The translations under genes were made by a program, and so were the position numbers. This document shows, piece after piece, positions 1-8,388 of a stretch of 64,000 nt of DNA (within the stretch, counting starts at the first letter, position 1; each line of letters opens with the position of its first letter). The stretch lies in contig NZ_UAUI01000001.1 in NCBI RefSeq assembly GCF_900455735.1, positions 1,271,001 through 1,335,000 on the forward strand. Direction: 5' to 3'. Source of the stretch: Rhodococcus wratislaviensis. Its GTDB lineage: Bacteria; Actinomycetota; Actinomycetes; Mycobacteriales; Mycobacteriaceae. Under the pieces are notes generated by a model. That model was not told the DNA's origin and searched no databases. It saw only the letters and a list, made by a program, of their open reading frames with translations.

Positions 1-1
1 C

Positions 2-343
2 CACATCCTGCGGCTCACCGAGGAACTGCTCGAGGAGGTCGTCTTCCTGCTGCGGACGATGCGTCCGGTGGTCGAGGCGGTGAGCACCACCCAGCAGTCC
101 GATAATTTCGACACGGTCTTCCGGACCCTCGAACAGATCCAGCAGTCGGCCGACGCGATTGCCCGCACCCCGATCGGTGTCGTCCGGAGCGTGTTCGCGC
201 CGGCCCGTCCGTCGCCCGAGCAGGTCGACCATCACCCCACGATCATCGACGCCGAGCCGCCGCCGCCCTCGGGTCTGGTGGTCCGGATCGCGTCCGTCAC
301 GGTGACGGCGCCGAGCATCACGTTCGGCAGGCCGAATCGCTGA
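2..343 (+). CDS. C-terminal part of an unidentified protein (5' end outside window)
   Basis: An open frame enters from the left edge in phase 2 and runs 113 codons to a TGA at 341-343. The visible start (HILRLTEELLEEVVFLLRTM) is helical and continuous with the rest, so the ATG at 59 is internal. The middle part (NFDTVFRTLEQIQQSADAIA) looks like an amphipathic helix, and the tail is rich in Pro and polar residues. I do not recognise a family. It converges with the VOC gene that ends at 350, only 6 nt away. Confidence 0.6.
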   Translation, partial: HILRLTEELLEEVVFLLRTMRPVVEAVSTTQQSDNFDTVFRTLEQIQQSADAIARTPIGVVRSVFAPARPSPEQVDHHPTIIDAEPPPPSGLVVRIASVTVTAPSITFGRPNR

Positions 344-349
344 CAGCGG

Positions 350-832
350 TCAACGTCCGGGGAAGAAGTCCGCGCTCTGCACGTAGTCCATTGCGGCGGT
401 GAAGGCCGGGTCGCTCAGGCGCCTGGTCATTTCCGCCTCGTCGACGTCCTCGATGTGGGTCTGGACCCACCAGAGGTTGCCGAACGGGTCGCGGACGCGG
501 CCGACGACGTCGCCCCAGAACAGGTGCGTCGCCTGTGTGACCAGAGTGCCGCCGGCGGCGACGGCCTGCGCGAGCACGGCCTCCGCGTCCTCGACGTACA
601 GGCGGAGGAACCCGGGTGTCGGCGGCCAGTCGGGTCGCGCGTCGAACATCATCACCACGGCGTTCCCGATCCTCACCTCGGCGTGCCCGATGGTGCCGTC
701 CTCGCCCACCATCCGGCCGAGTTCCTCGCCGTCGAACGCGGCCTTCACGTAGTCGATCAGCGCGGCGGTGTCGCGGGAGATGATCCACGGCGTGACGGTG
801 GTGTAGCCCTCGGGAATCGGATCGACTGTCAT
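350..832 (-). CDS. VOC (glyoxalase/bleomycin-resistance-like, PhnB-type) family protein
   Basis: A 160-residue protein with the paired beta-alpha-beta-beta-beta layout of the vicinal oxygen chelate superfamily. Recognisable parts are the opening TVTPWIISRDTAALIDYVKAAF, the paired-domain stretch GHAEVRIGNAVVMMFDARP, and the C-terminal DPFGNLWWVQTHIEDV typical of PhnB/YdcE-like members. These proteins bind a small ligand or metal, but the substrate here is unknown. The open frame extends 26 codons further upstream. I chose the ATG at 832 because AGGAGG lies about 6 nt before it and the upstream residues match no family. Confidence 0.85.
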   Translation of the reverse strand: MTVDPIPEGYTTVTPWIISRDTAALIDYVKAAFDGEELGRMVGEDGTIGHAEVRIGNAVVMMFDARPDWPPTPGFLRLYVEDAEAVLAQAVAAGGTLVTQATHLFWGDVVGRVRDPFGNLWWVQTHIEDVDEAEMTRRLSDPAFTAAMDYVQSADFFPGR

Positions 833-927
833 GCGGTCCTCCTGCGTCGGCGACTCGGATGCACCCACCGTAAAACCGATAGCGGTCAGCTTTGGTCCGC
901 ATTTGATCACCCGGATACGCTCGTATC

Positions 928-1656
928 GTGTCCGAACACATCCTCGTCACCGGCGGATCCCGCGGCATCGGCGCCGCGGTGGTGCGCCTCGCCGTCCATC
1001 GCGGCTATGAGGTGACGTTCACCTTCCAGAACGACGACGAGGCCGCCGAGCAACTCGTCCACCACTGCGGCGTCCGCGCCACCGCGGTGCGGGCAGACGT
1101 GCGCGACGCGGATGAGGCCGTCGCCGTCGTCGATGCGGCCGACCAACGCGGTCAGCTGGTCGCCTTGGTCAACAACGCGGGGACCACCGGCCCGCTCGGC
1201 ACGTTCCTCACCACCCCGGACGAGGTGGTGCGGGAGGTGTTCGACGTCAACGTCTTCGGCGCGATGGCCTACGCCCGCGCGGCGGCCGAGCACTGGGTCC
1301 GGCAGGGACGCCCCGGCGTCATCGTCAATCTCAGCTCGATCGCGGCCCGCACCGGCGCCCCGGGCGAATACGTCGGGTACGCGGCCTCCAAGGCGGCTGT
1401 GGACAGTTTCACGACGGGACTCGGACGGGAACTGGCGGGCTCGAACATTCGCGTCGTCGGCGTCGCGCCCGGTACGACGGACACCGACATCCACGCCGCT
1501 GCCGGCGATCCCGGACGACCCGGACGAGTGGCCGGGAAGGTGCCACTCGGCCGGGTCGCGGAACCCGAGGAGATCGCCGAAGCGGTGCTGTGGGCCCTGT
1601 CGCACCAGGCGTCCTACGTCACCGCCACGACCATCGACGTCGCCGGGGGTCTGTGA
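928..1656 (+). CDS. SDR family oxidoreductase
   Basis: A classical short-chain dehydrogenase/reductase of 242 residues, starting with GTG. The N-terminal Rossmann motif TGGSRGIG (about residues 8-15) binds NAD(P)H. NNAG follows near residue 80, a catalytic Ser sits in LSSIAART, and the YxxxK pair is in YVGYAASKA. The C-terminus (PLGRVAEPEEIAEAVLWALS) is typical of glucose/3-oxoacyl dehydrogenase-like SDRs. It is divergent from the VOC gene and converges directly with the methyltransferase-like gene, their stop codons abutting (TGA then CTA). The substrate is unknown. Confidence 0.9.
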   Translation: MSEHILVTGGSRGIGAAVVRLAVHRGYEVTFTFQNDDEAAEQLVHHCGVRATAVRADVRDADEAVAVVDAADQRGQLVALVNNAGTTGPLGTFLTTPDEVVREVFDVNVFGAMAYARAAAEHWVRQGRPGVIVNLSSIAARTGAPGEYVGYAASKAAVDSFTTGLGRELAGSNIRVVGVAPGTTDTDIHAAAGDPGRPGRVAGKVPLGRVAEPEEIAEAVLWALSHQASYVTATTIDVAGGL

Positions 1657-2439
1657 CTACCGCGGCTTTGCGCCGCACCTCGGGACGAGCATCGGCACCC
1701 GCCTGCGGTAGCTGCGGTAGTCGTCGCCGAACGTGTCGATCAGGTCGTGCTCCTCGAAACGCACCGCGACCAGGATGAAGCCGGTGGTCCCGACGGCGAA
1801 CAACAGTCGGCCCCAGGTCATCGTCGGCGCCACCCAGAACGCGATGATGAAACCGGCGTACAGCGGGTGACGGATCACCCGGTACAGCACAGGGGTCCGA
1901 AAGTGACTGGGCAGAGCCGCCTTCCCACTCTGGTTGCGCAGCACCTGGCGCACCCCGAACAGATCGAAGTGGTCGATGGCGAACGTCGCTGCCAGCACGA
2001 GGGCCCATCCGCCGAGCGACACGGCGTAGATCACGACGCGGACCCAGTCGGTCTCCACGTCCCAGATCCGCTCGGGTAGCGGACGCCATTGCCACATCAG
2101 CAGCGCCAGCGCGGCCGTCGCGAACAAGACGTACGTCGAGCGCTCCATCGGCTGGGGGACGATCCTGGTCCAGCGTTTCTTGAACCAGGGCCTGGCCATC
2201 ACGGAGTGCTGCATGGCGAAGACCGTCAGCAGCGCCACGTCGATGACCACGGCGACCGCGACGGGGGCGTCGGGTCCGTCGTTGATCGTGTGGGCCACCA
2301 CGAGGCCCTCGACCCATCCGATCGCGTACAGGAACACGATCAGGAACGTGACGTACACGAGCGTTCCGTACACGGTGATCAGTGTTCGGGCGACACCACC
2401 TGTGCGGTGTGCCTGCGGTGATTCGACCATCTCGGCCAT
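1657..2439 (-). CDS. mddA: Methanethiol S-methyltransferase-like membrane protein (MddA/NnrU family)
   Basis: A 260-residue polytopic membrane protein with six or so hydrophobic segments. It carries the isoprenylcysteine-methyltransferase-like C-terminal signature: RVIRHPLYAGFIIAFWVAP, followed by RFEEHDLIDTFGDDYRSYRRRVPML. MddA homologues S-methylate methanethiol to dimethyl sulfide with SAM. The HPLYxG and EExDL/YxxY elements form the SAM-binding core in this fold. The frame is open 32 codons further upstream; the ATG at 2439 is preferred because GGAGA precedes it and the upstream residues are not hydrophobic. Function is assigned from family resemblance, so a general NnrU-type role is possible. 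Confidence 0.75.
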   Translation of the reverse strand: MAEMVESPQAHRTGGVARTLITVYGTLVYVTFLIVFLYAIGWVEGLVVAHTINDGPDAPVAVAVVIDVALLTVFAMQHSVMARPWFKKRWTRIVPQPMERSTYVLFATAALALLMWQWRPLPERIWDVETDWVRVVIYAVSLGGWALVLAATFAIDHFDLFGVRQVLRNQSGKAALPSHFRTPVLYRVIRHPLYAGFIIAFWVAPTMTWGRLLFAVGTTGFILVAVRFEEHDLIDTFGDDYRSYRRRVPMLVPRCGAKPR

Positions 2440-2567
2440 GCTGTTCTCTCCGATCGCTGGGATTCCCCCGCTGCACCGAAGTCTCCGATCGGGTGGGCGG
2501 CGCAACAAGGAACCCTGGGGTGGGACTCGCGGCACCCCGCGACTGTGTCGGATCGGTTGACTAACCT

Positions 2568-5500
2568 GTGGGCATGCTGCCTGGGGAGTTCCGCCATCTC
2601 GACGTGACGTCGATCAAGGCGGTCCTCGGCACCACCACGTACAGCCGCGGCGAGCAGTACGCCCGCGACAACGCGGTCATCCAGATGTCGTGGGATCCGG
2701 CGGCCAAGGAGCTGTGGGGCGAGGTGGCGGGAACGGCGAGGGAGCCGTACTCCGCGTCTGCGTTCGTCGTCTCCAGCATTGGCCGCACCGTGTACCGGTA
2801 CGGGATCTGCACGTGTCCGGTCGGCATGAACTGCAAGCACGTCGCCGCCCTGCTGATCACCGCGATGAAACAGGCGCGGACCGAGGCCCAGGCGCCGGTC
2901 GCGCCCACCTGGGAGCGCTCGCTCGGTTCCTTGCTCACCGCTGAACCCTTCGGCGACTCCGGCGGGCGTTCGCCGCTCGCCATCCAGTTCCGGGTCCAGG
3001 CGTCGGCCGCCGACGCGGCACCTCAATTGCTGGTGCGGCCCGTCCAGCCGGGCAGCAAGGGCTGGATCGTCGGCGGGCTGGCGTGGAACAAGCTGGGCAG
3101 CCAGTTCCAGCATCCCGCCGAGCAGATCCGGGTACTGCACGAGATCCACCTGCTGTCCGTCGGGGGTCTGACCTACCGCCGCCAGAACCACACCGATCTC
3201 GACCTCGGCGTCTTTCCCAGCCGCCAGCTGTGGTCGCTACTCGACGAGGCGGCCCGGGTGGGTGTGGAGCTCATCCACTCCTCGAAGCGTCTGGGCGCAC
3301 TCGCCCCCTACCGCTCGGCGGAGGTCTGCCTCGACGCCACCCGCGACGACACCACCGACGCACTCGTCGTGCGGCCGGTGGTCCACGTCGACGGCGAGCG
3401 CGTCGACGCAGTGACCGTCGGTTTCATCGGCGTCCGCGCTCACGGCCTGTTCTACGTCGACGCGGACGAGCGCATTCACCTCGCGCGACTCGACTCCGTC
3501 GTGCCCGGCCCGTTGCAGGATCTGGTGCGCCGCCGCACGCCGATCGAGGTTCCCGCCGCCGAGGAGTCCCGTTTCCTGACGGACTTCCTGCCGAAGCTGC
3601 GCAACCTGGCCACGGTGATCTCCTCGGACGGCTCGTTCGTCCCACCCGAGATCTCGGCTCCGACCCTGGTGATGCGGGCGTCGTATCTCCCCGATCACGA
3701 GGTCACCGTCGACTGGGAATGGTTGTACACCGTCGGCGACGACGAGCACCGTGCGCCGCTGACGGCCCGGACCCGCGGCGACGAGTACCGGGACGACGCC
3801 CGCGAACGCGCACTGCTCGACGAACTCGACATCGCCTGGGACAGATACGGGTTGGGTTCGGCCGGTCCGGAGGCGACGGCGTTGCGCGGACTCGACACGA
3901 TGCGGTTCACCACCGAGGTCCTGCCGCTGCTCCACGGCAAGTCGGACGTGTCGGTCGACGTCCTGGGCGAGCCGGCCGACTATCGGGAGGCCGGCGATTC
4001 CCTGGCCATCGGGGTGTCGGTCACCGCATCCGAGGGCGGCACCGACTGGTTCGATCTCGGCGTCACCCTCACCGTGGAGGGCCGGGACGTTCCGTTCGAC
4101 CAGGTCTTTTCGGCTCTGGCCGCGGGGAAGACCGAACTGTTGCTCCCCGACGGCGCCTACTTCTCCCTCGACAAACCCGAACTCCACACCCTACGGAAGC
4201 TGATCGACGAGGCGCGGGCCCTCCGCGACCGCGCGGACGGCACGTTGCGCCTGAGCCGTTTCCAGGCGAGCCTGTGGGAGGAGTTCGCCGCGCTCGGCAC
4301 CGTCAAACGTCAGGCGACGCAGTGGCGGCAGCAGGTGGACGGCCTGATGTCGCCGACCACCGTCGGGCCCGTGGACGTCCCCAGCACGCTCGACGCCCGG
4401 CTGCGCCCGTACCAGCTGGAAGGGTTCCGCTGGCTGGCCTTCCTGTGGGAGCACGGGCTCGGCGGCATCCTCGCCGACGACATGGGGCTCGGCAAGACGC
4501 TGCAGGCGCTGGCGTTGATCTGCCATGCGCGGCAGTCGAATCCGGACGCGCCGCCGTTCCTCATCATCGCCCCCACCAGTGTCGTATCGAACTGGGAGTC
4601 CGAATCTGCCCGCTTCGCCCCGGGCGCGAACGTCGTCGCGATCTCCGACACCCGCTCGCGCAGGCACGTTCCCCTGGGCGAACTGGTCGAGGGCGCCGAC
4701 GTCGTCGTCACGTCGTACACCCTGTTCCGCCTGGAGTTCGAGGCCTACGCGGAGGCCGCGTGGTCGGGGCTGATCCTCGACGAGGCACAGTTCACCAAGA
4801 ACCATCAGTCCAAGATCTACCAGTGCGTCCGCCGGCTCGAGACGCCGTTCAAGCTCGCGATCACCGGCACGCCGATGGAGAACAACCTTATGGAGCTGTG
4901 GTCGCTGCTGTCGATCACCGCCCCCGGACTGTTCCCGAACCCGGCCCGGTTCACCGACTACTACCGCAAGCCGATCGAGAAGCAGGGCGACACCGAACTT
5001 CTGGCGCAGCTGCGCCGCCGCGTGAAACCGCTGATGCTGCGGCGCACCAAAGAACAAGTGGTGAAGGATCTTCCGGCCAAGCAGGAGCAGGTGCTCGACG
5101 TCGAACTGCACCCGCGGCACCGCAAGGTCTACGACACCCACCTGCAGCGTGAGCGGCAGAAGATCCTCGGCCTGCTCGCCGACGTCGACAAGAACCGCTT
5201 CACGATCCTGCAGTCGCTGACCCTGCTGCGGCAGCTGAGCCTCGACGCCGGTCTGGTGGACGCCGAGTACCACGACGTCCCGTCCGCCAAGGTGGATGCC
5301 CTGCTCGAGCAGCTCGCCGACGTCGTCGCGGGCGGTCACCGGGCGCTGGTGTTCAGCCAGTTCACCGGGTTCCTCGGCAAGATCCGCGACCGGCTCGCGG
5401 ACGCCGGCATCGCGCACAGCTACCTCGACGGCAGCACCCGGCGTCGCGGCGACGTGCTCCGCGAGTTCAAGGAGGGCGCCGCCCCGGTGTTCCTGATCAG

Positions 5501-5786
5501 CCTCAAGGCGGGCGGTTTCGGGCTGAACCTCACGGAGGCCGATTACTGCTTCATCCTCGACCCGTGGTGGAACCCGGCGACGGAGGCGCAGGCCGTGGAC
5601 CGGGCGCATCGCATCGGGCAGACGCGGAACGTGATGGTGTATCGGCTGATCGCAAAGGACACGATCGAAGACAAGGTGATGGCGCTGAAGGCGAAGAAGT
5701 CGGCGCTGTTCGCGAGCGTGATGGACGCCGACTCCCTGCTCAGCTCCAGTCTCGACGCCGACGACCTCCGCGGGTTGTTCGAGTAG
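2568..5786 (+). CDS. SWIM zinc-finger SNF2-family DEAD/DEAH-like helicase
   Basis: A 1072-residue SNF2 ATPase/translocase. A SWIM zinc finger (CTCPVGMNCKHVAALL) lies at about residues 82-97, followed by a long SNF2-associated region. The helicase core then has Walker A DDMGLGKT (about 637), the Walker B variant DEAQ (about 737) and TGTPMENN. In the second RecA lobe come LKAGGFGLNLTEADY and DPWWNPATEAQAVDRAHRIGQTR, ending about residue 1020. This is the HepA/RapA-like bacterial SNF2 group, thought to remodel nucleic-acid-protein complexes. The start is uncertain: GTG 2568 or ATG 2574, neither with a clear ribosome-binding site. It appears to be a single-gene unit. Confidence 0.92.
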   Translation: MGMLPGEFRHLDVTSIKAVLGTTTYSRGEQYARDNAVIQMSWDPAAKELWGEVAGTAREPYSASAFVVSSIGRTVYRYGICTCPVGMNCKHVAALLITAMKQARTEAQAPVAPTWERSLGSLLTAEPFGDSGGRSPLAIQFRVQASAADAAPQLLVRPVQPGSKGWIVGGLAWNKLGSQFQHPAEQIRVLHEIHLLSVGGLTYRRQNHTDLDLGVFPSRQLWSLLDEAARVGVELIHSSKRLGALAPYRSAEVCLDATRDDTTDALVVRPVVHVDGERVDAVTVGFIGVRAHGLFYVDADERIHLARLDSVVPGPLQDLVRRRTPIEVPAAEESRFLTDFLPKLRNLATVISSDGSFVPPEISAPTLVMRASYLPDHEVTVDWEWLYTVGDDEHRAPLTARTRGDEYRDDARERALLDELDIAWDRYGLGSAGPEATALRGLDTMRFTTEVLPLLHGKSDVSVDVLGEPADYREAGDSLAIGVSVTASEGGTDWFDLGVTLTVEGRDVPFDQVFSALAAGKTELLLPDGAYFSLDKPELHTLRKLIDEARALRDRADGTLRLSRFQASLWEEFAALGTVKRQATQWRQQVDGLMSPTTVGPVDVPSTLDARLRPYQLEGFRWLAFLWEHGLGGILADDMGLGKTLQALALICHARQSNPDAPPFLIIAPTSVVSNWESESARFAPGANVVAISDTRSRRHVPLGELVEGADVVVTSYTLFRLEFEAYAEAAWSGLILDEAQFTKNHQSKIYQCVRRLETPFKLAITGTPMENNLMELWSLLSITAPGLFPNPARFTDYYRKPIEKQGDTELLAQLRRRVKPLMLRRTKEQVVKDLPAKQEQVLDVELHPRHRKVYDTHLQRERQKILGLLADVDKNRFTILQSLTLLRQLSLDAGLVDAEYHDVPSAKVDALLEQLADVVAGGHRALVFSQFTGFLGKIRDRLADAGIAHSYLDGSTRRRGDVLREFKEGAAPVFLISLKAGGFGLNLTEADYCFILDPWWNPATEAQAVDRAHRIGQTRNVMVYRLIAKDTIEDKVMALKAKKSALFASVMDADSLLSSSLDADDLRGLFE

Positions 5787-5832
5787 TCCCCTGAGAATGC
5801 CCGCCCACCGGCATCTGGGTAATGTCCGAGCC

Positions 5833-6249
5833 ATGCCTCGTTACACGATTGCCCTGCGGAACAACGCCACGCCGGACGCGCCGGCGTCCGTGAGCCGCCA
5901 TGTGCCGTTCTACTGCGCGCACGAGGCGGCGGGTGCGGCGTGGAAGCGGGCGCTCGTCGAGGCGTGCGGCGACCTGCTCGACCCGGTCACGCAGACCGCC
6001 GTGGTGAATGTCGTCAGCAACTTCGGACGCGAACTGTTCACTGGCGACGCGGACATCGTCGTCACCCTGGACCGGATCGGCAGCACCTCGCTGACCTTCC
6101 TGATCACCATCCACCAGGACTGTGTGCAGGCCGCGGAGCTGACCGTCGTACTCGTGCACCTCGATTCGAGCCGGGTGAACTCGGCGCCGTGGTCGCCGGC
6201 GCAGATCGCGGCGCTCGAGGCGTTGCGGAGCACTCCGGCCGTCGCCTGA
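5833..6249 (+). CDS. Small hotdog/thioesterase-like hypothetical protein
   Basis: A 138-residue protein whose spacing of strands and central helix resembles a hotdog thioesterase: RYTIALRNN, SRHVPFYCAHEAAGAAWKRAL, then FTGDADIVVTLDRIGSTSLTFLITIHQD and AAELTVVLVHLD. The strand pairing in the second half is the most characteristic part. No clear catalytic Asp/Glu on the helix can be assigned by eye, so acyl-CoA thioesterase activity is only inferred. The start ATG 5833 is preferred over the longer frame from 5797, whose first 12 residues look non-coding. Confidence 0.65.
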   Translation: MPRYTIALRNNATPDAPASVSRHVPFYCAHEAAGAAWKRALVEACGDLLDPVTQTAVVNVVSNFGRELFTGDADIVVTLDRIGSTSLTFLITIHQDCVQAAELTVVLVHLDSSRVNSAPWSPAQIAALEALRSTPAVA

Positions 6250-6299
6250 CCTCGATCGATCGAAGTTTCAACGACGCCTGATCTGGGCATTTGATGGAC

Positions 6300-6725
6300 A
6301 TGAGTATCGAAGACGGGCCCGGTGACACGCTGAGCCCCAGCGAGAGCCTGGACTCCGACGACGTGCGCAACAACGACGGCGACGACGTCGTCGATCCGCC
6401 CGACGGGTGGAGTGAGGCCGACAAGTTCGGCACCACGGCGCGCGAGGAGCGGGAGGGTGAATCCCTGGACGAGAAGTTGTCCGAGGAAGAGCCCGACGTG
6501 ATGCTCGAGGAGCAGAGCGAGGTGTCGTTGGCGGATCTCCCCGACGACCAGCTGACCGAGGACGTCGACCGTGTCATCGACGACGAGGACATCGACATTC
6601 CGGTGTTCGGAAACAAGCACGCCGACGTGGTCGAGGGCGTCATCGTGCAGGACTCGCGCACCGACCGGGGGCAGATCGACGGGTCCGCGGAGGACGGCGA
6701 CTCGTTCTTCACCGTCCTGGACTGA
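6300..6725 (+). CDS. DUF5709 family acidic protein
   Basis: A 141-residue, strongly acidic, probably disordered protein recognised as DUF5709. Family signatures are DTLSPSESLDSDDVRNNDGDDVVDPPDGWSEADKFGTT at the N-terminus (given in part) and a run of Asp/Glu-rich segments ending EDGDSFFTVLD. Function is unknown; the family is restricted to actinobacteria. Possible starts are ATG 6294 and ATG 6300; MSIEDGP matches the usual N-terminus. A hairpin that may end its transcript follows immediately. Confidence 0.8.
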   Translation: MSIEDGPGDTLSPSESLDSDDVRNNDGDDVVDPPDGWSEADKFGTTAREEREGESLDEKLSEEEPDVMLEEQSEVSLADLPDDQLTEDVDRVIDDEDIDIPVFGNKHADVVEGVIVQDSRTDRGQIDGSAEDGDSFFTVLD

Positions 6726-6728
6726 CAG

Positions 6729-6746
6729 GGCCCCCGAAACGGGGCC
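6729..6746 (+). terminator. GC-rich hairpin after the DUF5709 gene
   Basis: Perfect 6-bp arms GGCCCC (6729-6734) and GGGGCC (6741-6746) enclose the loop CGAAAC, four bases after the TGA of the DUF5709 gene. There is no T-tract, as is common in high-GC actinobacteria, so terminator function is inferred. If real, the downstream stealth gene must have its own promoter or rely on read-through. Confidence 0.4.
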
Positions 6747-6792
6747 TACACTGGCACTGATCGCACTCGCGACAGCCACCGAAAGGCCCGAC

Positions 6793-8388
6793 ATTACGCA
6801 ATCCTCCGCTCCGCATGACGTCTACTTCGTACCCCCGGAGCAGGAGACCGCGGACGCCGTCGCCCACGCCTCCGCCGCCGCGGCGTCGAGACTGCGCGAC
6901 CGCGCCGACGTGGTCCGGTTCAAGGGCCGCTTCGCGCTGCCCATCACGCACACCACCCCGCACGAGGCGATGGTCGAGGACCTGCTGTTCGTCCGCGACG
7001 TCCTCGACGGCGCCGGGATCGAGTACCTGCTGGTGCGGGGCAACGACGAACGCCCGGTCATCGCGGTCAACTGGGCGCAGCGGAAGGCGTTGCGGGCGGC
7101 CCTGGTCGCCGCGTGTGAGGACCGTCCGTTCTACTCCAAGACCGTCGACGCCAAGGGTCCCGCGGTCCTGGTCTCCGACGGCAGCCTGTCCGCGACGTCG
7201 AAGGCCCGCATCTTCCGGCTGTTCCGTCCGCGCGTGCACCTGGCGAGCGGCCTGAGTTACGGGGCGTCGACGGGGGTGCAGATCGAGTTGTGGTCGATCA
7301 GCGACGACGAGATCGTGCTGCCGATGGAGAATTCCCTGACCCGGCGCGTGGTGCGCTCGGAGGAGGCTGTCCGCGGCACCGTCGAGCGGTTCGGGCGGGT
7401 GTGGCCGACCATCGAGAACATGTTCGCCGACCATGCGTCGGACATCAATTTCGACGTCGACCTGGTGTTCTCCTGGGTGGACGGCTCGTCGGCGGAGTTC
7501 CAGGCGCAGCGCGCCAAGCGGATGCAGAACTACGTGGTCGGTGAGGGCGACGATTCCGCCGCCCGCTTCCGGCAGATCGACGAGCTCAAGTACGCGCTGC
7601 GCTCGGTCCACATGTACGCCCCGTGGATCCGCCGCATCTTCGTGGCCACCGACTCCGACCGTCCGGCGTGGCTCGCCGACGACCCCCGGGTGACGTTCAT
7701 GCCGAGCGAGGAGTTCTTCGCCGACCCGTCGGTGCTGCCCACCCACAACTCGCAGGCCGTCGAGAGCCAGCTGCACCACATCCCCGGTCTCGCCGAGCAT
7801 TTCCTGTATTCCAACGACGACATGTTCTTCGGCCGCTCGGTGGGTCCGCAGATGTTCTTCTCCCCCGGCGGCATCACGATGTTCATCGAGGCGACCACCC
7901 GAATCGGGTTGGGCCACAACGACGACGAGCGCAGCGGCTTCGAGAACGCCGCCCGCGTGAACCGCCGGCTGCTGCAGGACCGCTTCGGTCTGATGACCAC
8001 CCGGCACCTCGAACACGCCGCCACCCCGCTCCGCAAGAGCGTGATGGAGGAGATGGAGAAGGAGTTCCCCGACGAGTTCGCCGCCACGGCCGCAAGCACT
8101 TTCCGCGCCAGCACCAACATTTCGGTGACGAACTCGCTGTATCACTACTACGCGTTGATGAGTGGTCGCGCGGTGGTGCAGACATCGGCACGGGTGAAGT
8201 ACGTCGACACCACGATGAAGTCGGGGCTCCGCGACATGGACTCGCTGCTCGCGAAGCGGTCGATGGACTTCTTCTGTCTCAACGACGGCAGCGCACCCGA
8301 GATCGACCTGGAGTTGCGCACCAAGAAGGTAACGCAGTTCCTGGAGAACTACTTCCCCATCCCGGCACCGTGGGAGACCGGGATCTGA
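6793..8388 (+). CDS. Stealth family (CpsY-like) exopolysaccharide phosphotransferase
   Basis: A stealth-family protein of about 531 residues. The conserved regions appear in order: CR1 DVDLVFSWVDG (about residue 218), CR2 RQIDELKYALRSVHMYAPWI (about 260) with FLYSNDDMFFG following, CR3 around TTRHLEHAATPLRKSVMEEM (about 400), and CR4 KYVDTTMKSGLRDM near 475. Family members transfer hexose-1-phosphate units during capsule or cell-surface polysaccharide synthesis. The start is unusual. No ATG/GTG/TTG lies in frame close to the first conserved residues; the nearest GTG (6910) is poorly placed. GAAAGG sits 6 nt before an in-frame ATT at 6793, used here provisionally. CTG codons at 6751 and 6757 are alternatives. 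Confidence 0.85.
   Translation: MTQSSAPHDVYFVPPEQETADAVAHASAAAASRLRDRADVVRFKGRFALPITHTTPHEAMVEDLLFVRDVLDGAGIEYLLVRGNDERPVIAVNWAQRKALRAALVAACEDRPFYSKTVDAKGPAVLVSDGSLSATSKARIFRLFRPRVHLASGLSYGASTGVQIELWSISDDEIVLPMENSLTRRVVRSEEAVRGTVERFGRVWPTIENMFADHASDINFDVDLVFSWVDGSSAEFQAQRAKRMQNYVVGEGDDSAARFRQIDELKYALRSVHMYAPWIRRIFVATDSDRPAWLADDPRVTFMPSEEFFADPSVLPTHNSQAVESQLHHIPGLAEHFLYSNDDMFFGRSVGPQMFFSPGGITMFIEATTRIGLGHNDDERSGFENAARVNRRLLQDRFGLMTTRHLEHAATPLRKSVMEEMEKEFPDEFAATAASTFRASTNISVTNSLYHYYALMSGRAVVQTSARVKYVDTTMKSGLRDMDSLLAKRSMDFFCLNDGSAPEIDLELRTKKVTQFLENYFPIPAPWETGI

Noticed and set aside
4191-5834. A 547-codon minus-strand frame inside the SNF2 gene
   Set aside because: Shadow of the helicase core; no recognisable domain.
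6709-8145. A 478-codon minus-strand frame inside the stealth gene
   Set aside because: Composition is that of a shadow frame, and the plus-strand stealth motifs are unambiguous.
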